Positions 26,206-36,100 are shown, counted from the first letter of the stretch. The stretch: DNA of 64,000 nucleotides from Pleurocapsa minor HA4230-MV1 (GCA_019359095.1 JAHHHZ010000029.1:62001-126000), one strand, 5' to 3'. Notes: generated from the sequence alone by a model not told the origin. Translations and numbers: made by a program.

Positions 26206-26287
26206 TAACAACGTGGTTGGAGCGGACGTTCAGAGTCTTTTCGTCTAGCGTTTAAGTTCTCTCATCGCCGCTCAACCGGAACGTTAG
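26206..26287. other. attC-like imperfect palindrome
   Basis: The left arm (26206-26225, from TAAC to GGAGCGG) pairs with the right arm (26268-26287, from CCGCTCAACC to GTTAG). TAAC and GTTA form the outer boxes, and one unpaired G interrupts the GGTTGGAGCGG arm, like the extrahelical bases of integron attC sites. No integron integrase is seen in the window. It lies between the Rieske gene and an oxidase fragment on the opposite strand. Confidence 0.4.
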
Positions 26288-26424
26288 TCACTCAATTCCA
26301 TCTGCGTTGGTAGCCAGCATTTCAAAAATCGTGTGAGGACTTTTAAACGTTTGCCGTGTTTCTGGTAGCTGAAGTGCCTGCATTGTATTCACGTGTTCGC
26401 ATTCGTCATCGCGAATATTCACAA
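26288..26424 (-). pseudogene. C-terminal fragment of an alternative (plastoquinol) oxidase
   Basis: Reading the minus strand from about 26424 to the stop at 26288 gives 45 residues that include FVNIRDDECEHVNTM, the di-iron ligand motif near the C-terminus of alternative oxidase/PTOX proteins. They run into a plausible C-terminus with a normal stop. An in-frame TAG sits immediately upstream and nothing of the remaining 150 or so residues is present, so this is a fragment left by a rearrangement. The remaining 70 bases to the next gene show nothing. Confidence 0.6.
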
Positions 26425-26494
26425 AAAGCTAAGTCCGTTGCGATCGGCGAGTGGTGAACTTTATGAGTCTTATAATGAATGAATAAATAGACAA

Positions 26495-26710
26495 ATGAAA
26501 AAGCGTATGACAGAACAAAACGATCTCAATCTAGCCAAAATTAAAGCTAGACAACAAATAAATTCTATTCCTCCTGGGGAGGCTCAACAAATTGTTAATG
26601 ATGTAATTTACGCAGATATGTGGCAGCCTGACATATCAGAAGCAGTAGACTGGGATGATTCAATTCCTATCCCAAAATCTTGGATAAATAATGTCAAAGA
26701 AAACTCCTGA
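26495..26710 (+). CDS. Putative antitoxin partner of the downstream nucleotidyltransferase
   Basis: This 71-residue protein is charged and mostly helical (LAKIKARQQINSIPPGEAQQ), ending in an acidic/Trp-rich segment (AVDWDDSIPIPKSW). Its 3' end overlaps the following nucleotidyltransferase by 20 bases, the usual layout for a small antitoxin before its toxin. No DNA-binding motif is obvious. The role is inferred from position. Confidence 0.5.
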   Translation: MKKRMTEQNDLNLAKIKARQQINSIPPGEAQQIVNDVIYADMWQPDISEAVDWDDSIPIPKSWINNVKENS

Positions 26711-27521
26711 AGAAATTAGAGAAATTTTAATTAAAATAAAATCACAGTCGGATTTGATTCTGGTAGGAGGTCATGCCATCAACCTTTGGGCTAGTGCTTA
26801 TCGAGATAAAATTCCACAATTAAATAAATTTCTCCCTTTTTCTAGTGAAGACTTGGATTTTATTGGTGGAAGGATTGAAGCAGTTGAAATTCAAAGAATT
26901 TTAGGAGGTGATTTAACACTCAATAAAAATTTCGATCCTTCTCCTAACACTGGAGTTTTAATTACTGACGATAAGAACCAAGCATTAAGAATTGATTTTC
27001 TGGCTTCAGTGTATGGTTTGGGTGATGATGAAGTTATTAACAGCGCGATCAATTTTTGCGGTCAAGATAAATTAATAGGAGTTAACTTAAAAGTACTCAA
27101 TCCAATTTTATGCTTAGAAGGAAAGCTAAAGTCCTATACTGGATTGCCCCAAGCAGGGAGACAAGACAAAAAACACCTGCAAATTTCTCTTTTGATTGTT
27201 AATCAATATATTAAAGATGTTTGCATAGAGAATGATCCTAGAGATGGACTTAAGTTGATTGAAAAAATGCTCAAAACTGCTAAATCTGATGCAGGACTAA
27301 AAGTATGGCTTAAGGATGATATTGACATAATTAAAACTGTTCCTTTGGACATTATTGATACTTTAGAAGATCCAAAATGGGAAAAGTTCAGAACAATCAG
27401 ATTTTCTCAAGCTATACAAGAAATAGCGGACAAAAGGGTTAAATATCAAGAAATCGATCTTGAGATCAGTTTAAGACAAAAATCAATTGACTCAAGAAAA
27501 AATTTGGAAATTGAGCCTTAG
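26691..27521 (+). CDS. Nucleotidyltransferase-fold protein (putative toxin)
   Basis: This 276-residue protein begins with a nucleotidyltransferase core: LILVGGHAINLWA (GG at 26-27), then SSEDLDFIGG (Asp54, Asp56) and a third acidic position in RIDFLASVYGL. The rest is helical and charged. The fold is that of MNT/AbiEii-type enzymes, which add nucleotides to RNA or protein. With the overlapping small upstream gene it forms a probable two-gene toxin-antitoxin or abortive-infection module, different in sequence from the AbiEii protein at 23005. A terminator-like hairpin follows. Confidence 0.65.
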   Translation: MSKKTPEEIREILIKIKSQSDLILVGGHAINLWASAYRDKIPQLNKFLPFSSEDLDFIGGRIEAVEIQRILGGDLTLNKNFDPSPNTGVLITDDKNQALRIDFLASVYGLGDDEVINSAINFCGQDKLIGVNLKVLNPILCLEGKLKSYTGLPQAGRQDKKHLQISLLIVNQYIKDVCIENDPRDGLKLIEKMLKTAKSDAGLKVWLKDDIDIIKTVPLDIIDTLEDPKWEKFRTIRFSQAIQEIADKRVKYQEIDLEISLRQKSIDSRKNLEIEP

Positions 27522-27522
27522 C

Positions 27523-27570
27523 AATAAAAATAATTGAGCCGAGTTTAACCTTGACTGAGTTATTTTTATT
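27523..27570 (+). terminator. AT-rich terminator-like hairpin
   Basis: An 11-bp inverted repeat, AATAAAAATAA with TTATTTTTATT, immediately follows the stop of the nucleotidyltransferase gene. Its position after the module suggests a terminator, despite the weak AT stem. Confidence 0.45.
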
Positions 27571-27629
27571 TATTACCGCTAAGCAAATTGCCGTTTTTGT
27601 CTTCGTTAAGAGTATCTTAGTCATTGTTA

Positions 27630-27764
27630 CTATTTATTTTGAGCGAGATAAGCCTTCATAATTTTGCAAAACCACTTAGGACTTAGATCGTATTTATCAA
27701 TAATTGGGCGTGGGTTTTCTCCCCCTTTTAACTCTTCTAATATCTGATAAAGTTTGTTTTGCAT
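27630..27764 (-). CDS. Possible small protein or gene fragment
   Basis: A minus-strand frame ends with TAG at 27630-27632. It has an internal ATG at 27764 giving 44 residues (NKLYQILEELKGGENPRP, then KYDLSPKWFCKIM). The frame stays open for a further 19 codons upstream, to an in-frame TAA near 27824, without a good start. This suggests a truncated gene downstream of the secretion operon. No family is recognised. Confidence 0.3.
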   Translation of the reverse strand: MQNKLYQILEELKGGENPRPIIDKYDLSPKWFCKIMKAYLAQNK

Positions 27765-27821
27765 TGCCAAATCTGATTCTTGCTCAATCTCTTCGACTAA
27801 TGATTCTAAATAACCTAAATC

Positions 27822-28586
27822 TTATTTGGAATCTGAACCAGTAACGATCGCATTTTGTCTTAGTCTTGGGGGTAATTCCACCTCAAGATATATTTCACCT
27901 AACGATTCAACTACGCTAGGATTGATTCCAGTCTGGGCGATCGCCTCGTTGACGCTGTTGCCGTTACGTAACATAAACACGAAGTTACGGACTTTATTAA
28001 CTACGGGGTCATCACTTTTAACCAACTGCTTGGCGATCGCTATTTTCAGTCCCCGCTCTACTGCATCAGCGTTAATGGTTTGACCAGCGGATACGCGAAT
28101 TTCATGGGAATCTAAGGGTGTGGGTTGAACAGGAGGCATGATTTTAATCCCCGTACTCGCCATGACTCCAGAACTAAAGCTAGCCAGGAAATTGTATTGC
28201 TTAGACTCTCCCAAACTATTGATAGTCTTGACAATCAGATTGGGGTGAGAGGTTTGATAAGTCCCTTGAAAATCAATTTTCTCGATGGGTAGAAGATAGA
28301 TACTTTGGGCTTCTTTCGTCTCTACAGGTGAGTTCGAGTTAAAAGCAAACTGCGATTTGTCACTGGGGGCGATGTAGGTGATATATTCTCCTGCATCACT
28401 AAAGTCGATGCTGACAATCTTGCCAAAATAGAGGGTGATGGGAATTATTCCTTTAGTGGCATCATCAGTTGAGATGAGATCGTATTTGACAGGAGCTTCT
28501 GTAGCTATTGCTGCTACAGGAAGAATAAAGGTAGATGCAGTTAATAACCCAGCTAACAATAGTTTTTTAAATAGTAATTTGTTCAT
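27822..28586 (-). CDS. Secreted type IV secretion component (VirB9/TraK-like?)
   Basis: This 254-residue protein has a clear signal peptide (basic MNKLLFKK, hydrophobic LLLAGLLTASTFILPVAAIA) and a beta-rich body (ITLYFGKIVSIDFSDAGEYI). This fits the periplasmic secretin-like TraK/VirB9 component that builds the outer-membrane core of conjugation systems. It is the last gene of the minus-strand operon, directly after the VirB10-like gene (5-base gap), the order seen for related genes. Sequence similarity alone is not decisive. Confidence 0.55.
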   Translation of the reverse strand: MNKLLFKKLLLAGLLTASTFILPVAAIATEAPVKYDLISTDDATKGIIPITLYFGKIVSIDFSDAGEYITYIAPSDKSQFAFNSNSPVETKEAQSIYLLPIEKIDFQGTYQTSHPNLIVKTINSLGESKQYNFLASFSSGVMASTGIKIMPPVQPTPLDSHEIRVSAGQTINADAVERGLKIAIAKQLVKSDDPVVNKVRNFVFMLRNGNSVNEAIAQTGINPSVVESLGEIYLEVELPPRLRQNAIVTGSDSK

Positions 28587-28591
28587 AATTG

Positions 28592-30058
28592 TTATCGGTT
28601 GACCTGGATGGGTTGAATGTTGGTTAGATATACAGTCGTACCTGCGGACAAGGTAAAGATAGTGCCGCCGTCGCCGATTTGGTTACGACTACTTCTTTGA
28701 TTTAGTTCGTTGCTAAGGGATGAACCAAAACCATCTAGAGCCGAACCTGCCAGATCTCGTCCGAGACTATTGCGACTCTGACTTGTCACAATAGCGCTGC
28801 CATTAGATACGGTACTGTTGGTTTCGGGTATGAGTATTTGTTGACCAAAGCTGCTGAGGGTGTCTACTCCTCCGACTAAAAGTTGATTACCAAAGTTACT
28901 ACGCTTACTGGCTTTGGCAACTAGGGCTGATTTTTTCTGGTTACGCAGAATTAGTTCTCCAGGAGCAAAAGTCGTATCTTCTATTTTAGTAACGTAGGCT
29001 GTGACTAAGCCGTTAGCTTCGTTAATCGAATCAACTTGGAGAATTGCCACTGAGTTTGAATCAAAAACAATATCTCCATTCAAATCGTAAATCGGTTCTT
29101 CTAAAACCACTGTGATTTGATTTGACTGTTGTTGTTCGCTTGTTAGGGAACTATCCCAAACAAGGGGGAGTTCGATTTTTCCCTTCGTAATGGCTCGATT
29201 TAACCTGAGTGGTTGAGCTGCTGGGGGAAAACTTGCTTGTTTCTGACGATTCAAAATTCCTAATTCTCCCTGAGATACGCTGTTATTGCTAGCCAATAAA
29301 ACGGTTGGTTGGGAAGCGGGATTAACAGCAGGATTAATGGGGGCAACCAGAGAATCGCGACGGTTGGCAATAGTTGGAGATTTTGTACTCGAAACAAGCG
29401 ATCGCGAAGAAACTCCCGTACCAAAATTAGCTATAGTTTGCCATTGCTCTTCGGGGTCTATACTAGAAATTGGTTTAGAAGTTGTTTTGAACCCTGGTTT
29501 TGCCTGGGGAACTGCTCGGAGAATAGGTAGAGTAGGAATAGGAGGTGCTGGACGAGGAATAGGACGAGCTACTATTTGAGCTTGAGGAATGGTTTGAGAG
29601 GTTGTAGGTAAAGGGGGTGGAGTGACAGCAGGAGGAAGTTCTGTGGCATCGATTTGAGGTTCTACGACTTCAGTTTTTACCTCTAAAGAATGGAACTGGT
29701 CGCGAAAAGCTAGTTTAGCCTGATAATCAGGTTCTACTGGTGCTTCTGCCTTCTCTTCTGTTGGTGTTTCTTTGGCTACTTCAGGAGCTTTGGGACTTAA
29801 GATAGCAAAGATAATCCACAAAAAGGCAGCAATAATACCCATCACTCCAGCAATTACCGCTAGGCGAAGGAAAGGATTATCTTCTCTTTGGGCTACTATA
29901 TCTTGAATAGTTGGACTTTGAAGAGGTGTTGAACCAGTATCGATTACCGATACTGGTTCGGGAGTGTAGTCAGTGACGCTGTGACGAGCGTAGGCATCAA
30001 TTCCGCTTGGTGGAACATCTTCCATGAGTTGGTTGGTTGAATTATTGTGGGTCATAGC
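28592..30058 (-). CDS. VirB10/TraB/TrbI-like type IV secretion scaffold
   Basis: A protein of about 488 residues with a short cytoplasmic N-terminus, one membrane span (LAVIAGVMGIIAAFLWIIFA), a long Pro-rich periplasmic linker, and a beta-rich C-terminal domain. That domain contains KGKIELPLVWDSSL and later DSNSVAILQVDS, resembling the VirB10/TrbI domain that spans to the outer membrane. I place the start at ATG 30058, which overlaps the end of the preceding gene by 17 bases. It likely links inner- and outer-membrane parts of the channel. Confidence 0.65.
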   Translation of the reverse strand, partial: AMTHNNSTNQLMEDVPPSGIDAYARHSVTDYTPEPVSVIDTGSTPLQSPTIQDIVAQREDNPFLRLAVIAGVMGIIAAFLWIIFAILSPKAPEVAKETPTEEKAEAPVEPDYQAKLAFRDQFHSLEVKTEVVEPQIDATELPPAVTPPPLPTTSQTIPQAQIVARPIPRPAPPIPTLPILRAVPQAKPGFKTTSKPISSIDPEEQWQTIANFGTGVSSRSLVSSTKSPTIANRRDSLVAPINPAVNPASQPTVLLASNNSVSQGELGILNRQKQASFPPAAQPLRLNRAITKGKIELPLVWDSSLTSEQQQSNQITVVLEEPIYDLNGDIVFDSNSVAILQVDSINEANGLVTAYVTKIEDTTFAPGELILRNQKKSALVAKASKRSNFGNQLLVGGVDTLSSFGQQILIPETNSTVSNGSAIVTSQSRNSLGRDLAGSALDGFGSSLSNELNQRSSRNQIGDGGTIFTLSAGTTVYLTNIQPIQVNR

Positions 30059-30758
30059 TTTCAATAGAAATGATTTGTAGTCCGTATTGGTTGATTTCGT
30101 TAACGATGGTTTGTAGTTGAGAGTTATTTTCTGGAGTTTGAAAAGTAGGTTTGCCGGCAATGGGTATCGCTCTTAAGCGGAGTTTTTTATTGACAGGGAT
30201 TTGGAATACTTCTTTTCCACTAGTTGTATCGAGACCGATCCAGGTAGAGACTACTGTGACTTCCCACTCGCCGTCTTTGATTTTGGTAGGCTTTTGGGAA
30301 ATGTAGTCAATGTTAATTGCCGACTGAATCGATCCTATGTTTTGAGTAGCTTTGTTGATTAACTCCGAAAATTCTTTGATGTAAGAGTTGCGAAAGTCAT
30401 TATTGGTCGTAATCCCAAAAGTAGAGGCGTAGACGTTACCTGGCACTTTAGATTTGGCTTTTTCTACCTCTACCTTGAGGTCATTAGTCGTCCAGTTAAA
30501 AGATAGATACGTCCACTTTTCAACAAAGTTATAAATAGTTGCGTCCGTGCGATCGCTTACCTTAGTGGTTTGAGCATTGACCACTTGACCGTCTGCTAAT
30601 TGGATGCCAATGATCTGCTTTTTGTTCACTTTGCTAATTTTGCTGTTATTGGAGCAGGAAATCATGGTGTTAAATAGCAGCATGACTAAGCAGATTAACT
30701 GGAATAAAACGACTCTTTGATTGCTCGTCTGGGTAAGTTTGGTTTTTATATTGTTCAT
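30042..30758 (-). CDS. VirB8/TraE-like or lipoprotein component of type IV secretion
   Basis: About 239 residues from ATG 30758; an upstream start would run through an AGCTATAA repeat, so is unlikely. A hydrophobic N-terminal segment ends in NTMISCSNN, which could be a membrane anchor or a lipobox. The periplasmic part (DFRNSYIKEFSELINKA...WEVTVVSTWIGLD...KLRLRAIPI) has the helix-then-strand pattern of the NTF2-like VirB8 fold. Position between the VirB6-like and VirB10-like genes supports it. VirB7-type lipoprotein is the alternative. Confidence 0.5.
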   Translation of the reverse strand: MNNIKTKLTQTSNQRVVLFQLICLVMLLFNTMISCSNNSKISKVNKKQIIGIQLADGQVVNAQTTKVSDRTDATIYNFVEKWTYLSFNWTTNDLKVEVEKAKSKVPGNVYASTFGITTNNDFRNSYIKEFSELINKATQNIGSIQSAINIDYISQKPTKIKDGEWEVTVVSTWIGLDTTSGKEVFQIPVNKKLRLRAIPIAGKPTFQTPENNSQLQTIVNEINQYGLQIISIESYDPQ

Positions 30759-30867
30759 GGTTAATAAATTGGTGTTGACTTTATCGAAAGCTATAAGCTG
30801 TAACGGCGGCTTTTGGGTGTGAATACTCATACCCAAAACGCGCCTTAGCTATAAGCCTTTTAATTAA

Positions 30868-32094
30868 CTATCTGCTACGTTGGGTAGTTCGGCGGGCGAG
30901 TCCTTTACTACCAGCTTTAAATAGACCTTTGCCCACTAATGAGCCGATTCCTCCAGCTCCTCCTGTTGCTAGGGTAGTCGCGCCTTGAACCGTGTTGGAT
31001 AAGGCTGAAGTAGTGCTACTGGCAACAAACTTGGCTAAGTTCGCTCCTCCTCCTTTTGCCATCAAAAAAGCGACCATTGGACCCATAACGGAACTAAAAA
31101 TCAAAAAGGAAATACCCGTAGCAAACTGAGCTTGGGATAAAACAATCGCTTGTGCCGTTAAGCCAATTAAAGCAATGTAGAGAAATTTGATAGATACGAT
31201 CTGGACGTAGCCTTGAATCCATGTTTCGGTGTATTTTGGACCTAAAGGGGTAAAAATAGTCGAGATTACTAAAGGTAAAAGCAGTGCATGGAGGATACTG
31301 GCTGTTTCTAGAGCAAAGTTAAAGGCTAGCTGTATCCCGCCGAACACTAGTTTGATGACACCCATAATGAATGGGTTGCCAAAAAATAGGTTATTAACTG
31401 CTAAAGAAGCAGCTTTTAACCCGTTTCCTGAAGCAGCATTGCTCGCCAAATCTTTGAGGTAGTCCAAAACACCTCGGGCATACTTTCCAGCGGGACTATT
31501 AGCGATCGGGTCTTGCAGCTCTGCTTGTTTGACAATTTCTTCAATCTCGGGAATTTGCTTTTCTAAACAGGCTAATGATTCATTAGCCTGAAGTACCTGA
31601 CATTCGGCTAAAAGCTTATTGACCTGATCCTGAGATGCTTGACTGAGGGCGATGTCTTTTAGGGCATCTGCTATGCTCAGGTCTAGCACCTGGGTTTTAG
31701 CTAGAGTTCTATTGAGATTGACGTCAAAAGAATGGGTAACAGCTAAAATTTGGCTGGTAAAAAAACCGTTGCCTCCTAAGAGAATGCCGAGGATTGTAAT
31801 CATCGCAAAACCTTCAACAATTAGCTTTTGACGATTATCGTTTTCACTCTTAAAACCGTTCCAGGCAAATAAGAATATTCCTAATAAAGCAAAGTCTAAT
31901 GCTCCTGAGATTACTGCTCTCCAGTAAGAAGATTTAGTGTCAAAAATAATGCCGTCCCATAGGGTTTGGAATGATTCCCCTAATTTGTTAGAGATATAGC
32001 TATAGTTTTGCAGGATATCCAAAGCGTGATTTGCACCATAGTCGGGTATCTCGGCAAATGTAGTGATGTTAGTTAAGGTTTCCAGTAGTTCCAT
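30868..32094 (-). CDS. VirB6/TrbL-like polytopic membrane protein
   Basis: This 408-residue protein has several strong membrane segments (for example ALDFALLGIFLFAWN, FAMITILGILLGGNGF, SILHALLLPLVISTIF and FLYIALIGLTAQAIVL) and a Gly/Ala-rich basic tail. This is the profile of VirB6/TrbL/TraG-N channel proteins. It lies 3 bases after the secreted component at 32098, in the same operon. It probably forms part of the inner-membrane channel for DNA transfer. Confidence 0.65.
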   Translation of the reverse strand: MELLETLTNITTFAEIPDYGANHALDILQNYSYISNKLGESFQTLWDGIIFDTKSSYWRAVISGALDFALLGIFLFAWNGFKSENDNRQKLIVEGFAMITILGILLGGNGFFTSQILAVTHSFDVNLNRTLAKTQVLDLSIADALKDIALSQASQDQVNKLLAECQVLQANESLACLEKQIPEIEEIVKQAELQDPIANSPAGKYARGVLDYLKDLASNAASGNGLKAASLAVNNLFFGNPFIMGVIKLVFGGIQLAFNFALETASILHALLLPLVISTIFTPLGPKYTETWIQGYVQIVSIKFLYIALIGLTAQAIVLSQAQFATGISFLIFSSVMGPMVAFLMAKGGGANLAKFVASSTTSALSNTVQGATTLATGGAGGIGSLVGKGLFKAGSKGLARRTTQRSR

Positions 32095-32097
32095 GAT

Positions 32098-32865
32098 TTA
32101 GGGTGTTTCCTCATAGAGAAAGATTGGTGTAGAAATTGCTCCCCAAGCGGAGATCCCTAAGTCAGTAGCGACAGAAGCTTCGCGACGGGCGCGAGTATTG
32201 GCAATTGAGTTTTGTCTGGCAGTCTGGATTTGGAGGCTGACTGAAAGAGCTCGATCTTTTTGGGACTGAACGTTTTGAGAGGCGATTACTCCCAACAATT
32301 GAGTGTTAATGCCTGTCTGCTCTGACATATTTTGCAGAATTTGTTGGGATACATCAGTTTCAGCTGAGTCTTTAGATAAAGCTCCACTTTTTTGCAGAAC
32401 AGCTTCAATTTCAACTAGAGTCGCCGCAGCAGTTTCTTGTGCTTCAGTGGAAGTAGTACTAGTAGATATGGCATCTTGAATCAAGGCGCGCTGAACCTCT
32501 TCTGATTCATCTTGGTTAATGAGCCAACTATCAGTGGTTCTATCTTCTATTTGCCTACCTAGTTCTTTGGCTCTAGTGTCGTTAGAATCGATTGTATCTT
32601 TGACAACATTCCAGTCGGGGGTTTGGACATCAAGAGTGCGATCGTTAGCTTTTTCAATACCTGCAAAAAAGTCGAGAACTCCGCTGAATATATTTCCCAA
32701 ACCTAATTTGTCGGCAATGGACTGGGCTGCACTGCGATTAATCTTAGGTAAGCCTTTGATTACAAGATCTTTTCCATCTGATTGAGCGATCGCCCTTGGC
32801 TGAACTAAAGTAGTTAAGCAGCAACTTAAACTGAGGGTCAAAATAATTAATTTAAATTTGTTCAT
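32098..32865 (-). CDS. Secreted coiled-coil protein, VirB5/TrbJ-like
   Basis: This 255-residue protein starts with a signal peptide (LIILTLSLSCCLTTLVQPRAIA). The rest is helical and acidic, with a C-terminal coiled coil (QILQNMSEQTGINTQLLGV...QKDRALSVSLQIQTARQ) like the repeated helices of TrbJ/VirB5 minor pilus proteins. It precedes the VirB6-like gene and follows the VirB4 ATPase, matching the VirB4-VirB5-VirB6 order. A 280-base repeat-rich gap separates it from VirB4. Confidence 0.6.
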   Translation of the reverse strand: MNKFKLIILTLSLSCCLTTLVQPRAIAQSDGKDLVIKGLPKINRSAAQSIADKLGLGNIFSGVLDFFAGIEKANDRTLDVQTPDWNVVKDTIDSNDTRAKELGRQIEDRTTDSWLINQDESEEVQRALIQDAISTSTTSTEAQETAAATLVEIEAVLQKSGALSKDSAETDVSQQILQNMSEQTGINTQLLGVIASQNVQSQKDRALSVSLQIQTARQNSIANTRARREASVATDLGISAWGAISTPIFLYEETP

Positions 32866-32927
32866 GATTTTTTTTATATGTGCTAGCGGATAAGAGCTAG
32901 GGCAAAGCCCTAAAGGGAACGGTGATT

Positions 32928-33113
32928 CTAGCTAAGAGCTAAGAGCTAATGGCTAATAGCTACCAAAAACTGGATGCCTTAAAAGGAGGAGCGACCCACA
33001 GAGCCTATCGGCTCAGAGTCATGCTTTGCATGACGATGGGGCGTAAGCCCCGTTCGCCGACAGGCGTTTACACCCGTCGCATTGGGTGCAAGGGCCTCGG
33101 TGCGGTTTAACCG
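32928..33113. repeat. Hairpin-dense repeat island inside the secretion operon
   Basis: The 280-base gap starts with AGCTAAG-type tandem repeats (32928-32963). It then holds five closely packed perfect hairpins: GAGCC/GGCTC (33001-33014), GTCATGC/GCATGAC (33018-33034), GGGGC-GTAA-GCCCC (33038-33051), CACCC/GGGTG (33071-33088) and CGGTT/AACCG (33103-33113). The interval is GC-richer than its surroundings. It could be a REP-like repeat cluster, a structured RNA segment or an oriT-like region; nothing decides between them. Confidence 0.5.
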
Positions 33114-33145
33114 TGAATGCGCTCCGATGTAAGGCTTTAAACCCG

Positions 33146-36100
33146 TTAGTTTTTGGTAATCGCTTTACCGTATTCTTTCAAGGCTACCCAACGACTAGTC
33201 TGATTAGCGATCGCCCTGTCCATAATTTCGGTACGGATTTTGATTTCATCTGTACCATTGGCTACCATTGCTAGGTTTAGTAATGATGGAAAAAACTGTG
33301 TCTGCCAAAACTGGTTTTGCATCTCCAGTAGCCAGTGGGAACAGCCTTTTTCTTTGTCGGTGTTAAAAGCTTTGGTGGAGTTTTCGTAGACTAAATCGGG
33401 GTATTTGAGGGACTCAACTAGACTAGTAGCACCATCAGTAGTGATCCGACCGATAAGTTTGAACGAGATATTTTTGAGAATATCGGCTGCGGCACTACAC
33501 TTTTGAATTTCTTCAATATTTTGACTGATGGTGAGTAGAGATATCCCAGATTTACGAGCCATAGCGTGCATTGCACCCCAAGTTTTAGCAAAGCTGCCCT
33601 TTTTCAACAAATCTGCTATCTCGTCGCCCACAATTAGGGATTTAGGATACTGGAGCGCTAGGCGAATACAGGTACTTTGAATTGTTTGAGCTACCAGCAC
33701 CTGGTCTCTTGCTGATTCTAGGTTGACGATCGTGAAAAACTTCAGGCGATTTCTAGGGTCAAAGGTACTGGGACGACCGACTGTATCTCCCAAAGCCGAA
33801 CTAAGCAGGGTAGTGACTTGAGTACGAATTTGGTTGATCGCCTGCTTGTCCAGTTCTTCAAAGTTGCGTAAATTGAGCTTTTCTTTCGTACAAAAGGTTA
33901 GCCAATCAGCTAAAACGGGGATTTTATCCCATTGGGGGCTACCATATCCAGCTTCAAAAGCTTGATTGATCCGTCTTTTAATGTTGTTGTTGTTAATAAA
34001 TTTTTCAATAGTAGCTACGATAGTACTTTCAACTCTTTGGGTTAGTTTAGGGTCGTCAATGCCAAACATAATGTAGTTAGTTAGGGTATTTTTGACTGTT
34101 TCTTTCCACTGTTTGAACCTGACTTGATAGTCGTCTCCTTTGTAGTCACGAAGATCTGGAGGTTCAACTAAGTTACTGGCGTTACGGCTGATGTCTATGT
34201 GCGCTCCTTCAAGCATTTTGATTGCCCAACGGAAGCTACTATTTCCCCCTACCGCACTATCCATGCCGATTACAGGAATATTGTTAGTTAAAAAGTCAAG
34301 GATTATACGCCAGGCAATTACAGATTTACCCGAACCAGATTCACCAATGATTAGACCTCGTAAGGTATTTTCTCGGAACATATCTAGATAGATAGGTTTG
34401 CCACCTTTGACAATTAGTTCGATACCGTCTTGGTGGACATCTTCTGGAGCAAGATTGGGTAGATAACGATAGTAGGATAGGTTGTCAAGTTTAATTCTGC
34501 GGTCTTCGACAATACTGGTTTTATGTAGGATACGCCCAATAGTCATGGGTAAAGTTTCTAGCCACAGTGCCCATACAGCACTGTCTTGACGTTTAAGATT
34601 ACCACCAAATCTGCGACCTAATTCCGAACAGGCTTCATCAAGGATCTGGCGATCGCTTCGATAGACCTTGGCTAAGAAGGAAAGATAAATACCAGCTCCC
34701 CCGCCTCCTACCAGCTTTTGAGCCTCAAAGGACTCTTCCAACATTTGTTCTGACTTTACATCTCTGCCGATGGCTGTCTCTTCGGCCATGAGTTTGGCAC
34801 TGTTGGCTTGAGCGATAGTTTGTTCGAGCTGTTGGTCTAAAGCTTGTGATGAAACGGTATTTAGTTGAATGACAAATTCTGTGTCAATTACATCATCACT
34901 CTGTACGATCTCGAATAGATGATTTAGCTGTTCGATGGTGTTTAACTTTCTGCGAGAAATTTCTTCAATGGTCATAACACCGCAGATTTGCCGACGACCA
35001 GGTAGAACTATCTCGTCATGGCGTTGATTGTGTTGGGGCGTAGAATGGATATGATCTATACCTTGAGCCAGAATTGATAAAGGATGAACAGGAGTGTTAA
35101 TTACTTCTCCTAAATTTTTACCATTCCAAGTCCAATAATTAGGAATGGTTTTAGGAGTAGTAGAGCGAGCATTAAACTGATACCAGAGATAGTTCCAAAT
35201 TTGGTCTACAGTTAAAGGTTTGATGTCTAGTTTCCAAGCAGTTTTGAGAATGGACTGCCAGATTAAAAAGCCTTGATTATAAGCAGATTCAAGGGATTCG
35301 TGATAGAAATTTTGCTGTAGCTGATTTTTATCTCCTGCTGCTGTGGATAATAGTTTGTTGCCCATGCGGATTAAGGTAGAGACAAAATCCGTACCCACGT
35401 CACCACCTCGACTAAAGGTATAGGTGCAGGTGATGGTATAGCTGAGGTTTTGTCTGAGACCGTTGGTACTTAAAGATTGAGTTTTTCCTAATTCTGATTC
35501 GGCGAGAATAGTTACGCCTTCGGAGTCACAGTTAGGGATTACTTGCTTGAGTTGAGCCGTTCTTTGGGTGTCATCAGCATACTTCTCACAGTAAAAAGTG
35601 AGGCTTTCTGCTGGCATAATTTCTTTGGCGGCGGTTTCTGTGGCTTCTATATATGTGTAAGCCTGTTTGGGGGTGAAGATACTGTGCCAGGGAGTCAATT
35701 TAAAACAAAAAACAATCTGATACTGTTGACCTTTTTTGAGCAATAATGCCCCCCGATCTTTTCCCTGGTACGAATATTTGATCAAAGAAGTTAGGTGTTG
35801 GAATCCTACAAAGGGGGCATAAATTTCTTTTCTACCGTTTTGCATAGCTTGAGCGATATATTTTGGTCTGAGGGTTAATTCGTCATCTTTGATTACTTCG
35901 CGTAGTTGGGCTGGTCGGTTTTCGGGTATGGGTGATACATAAGGAAGTCTGGTGTAAGCCCAATTTTTTCCAGGAAAAGGACGCATCCTGTCAGTCATAT
36001 AGTGGGGGTGAGCGCCAGTTGCCAGAAGCCATGTACCAGTCATAAAGCCAAAGGCGATTCCAAAGTGCTTGTCTTTTCCTCCCGCTGCGCCCACAATTAA

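Noticed and set aside
30759-30836. Longer start for the VirB8-like gene
   Set aside because: The extension runs through an AGCTATAA repeat and gives an unnatural N-terminus before the hydrophobic segment.
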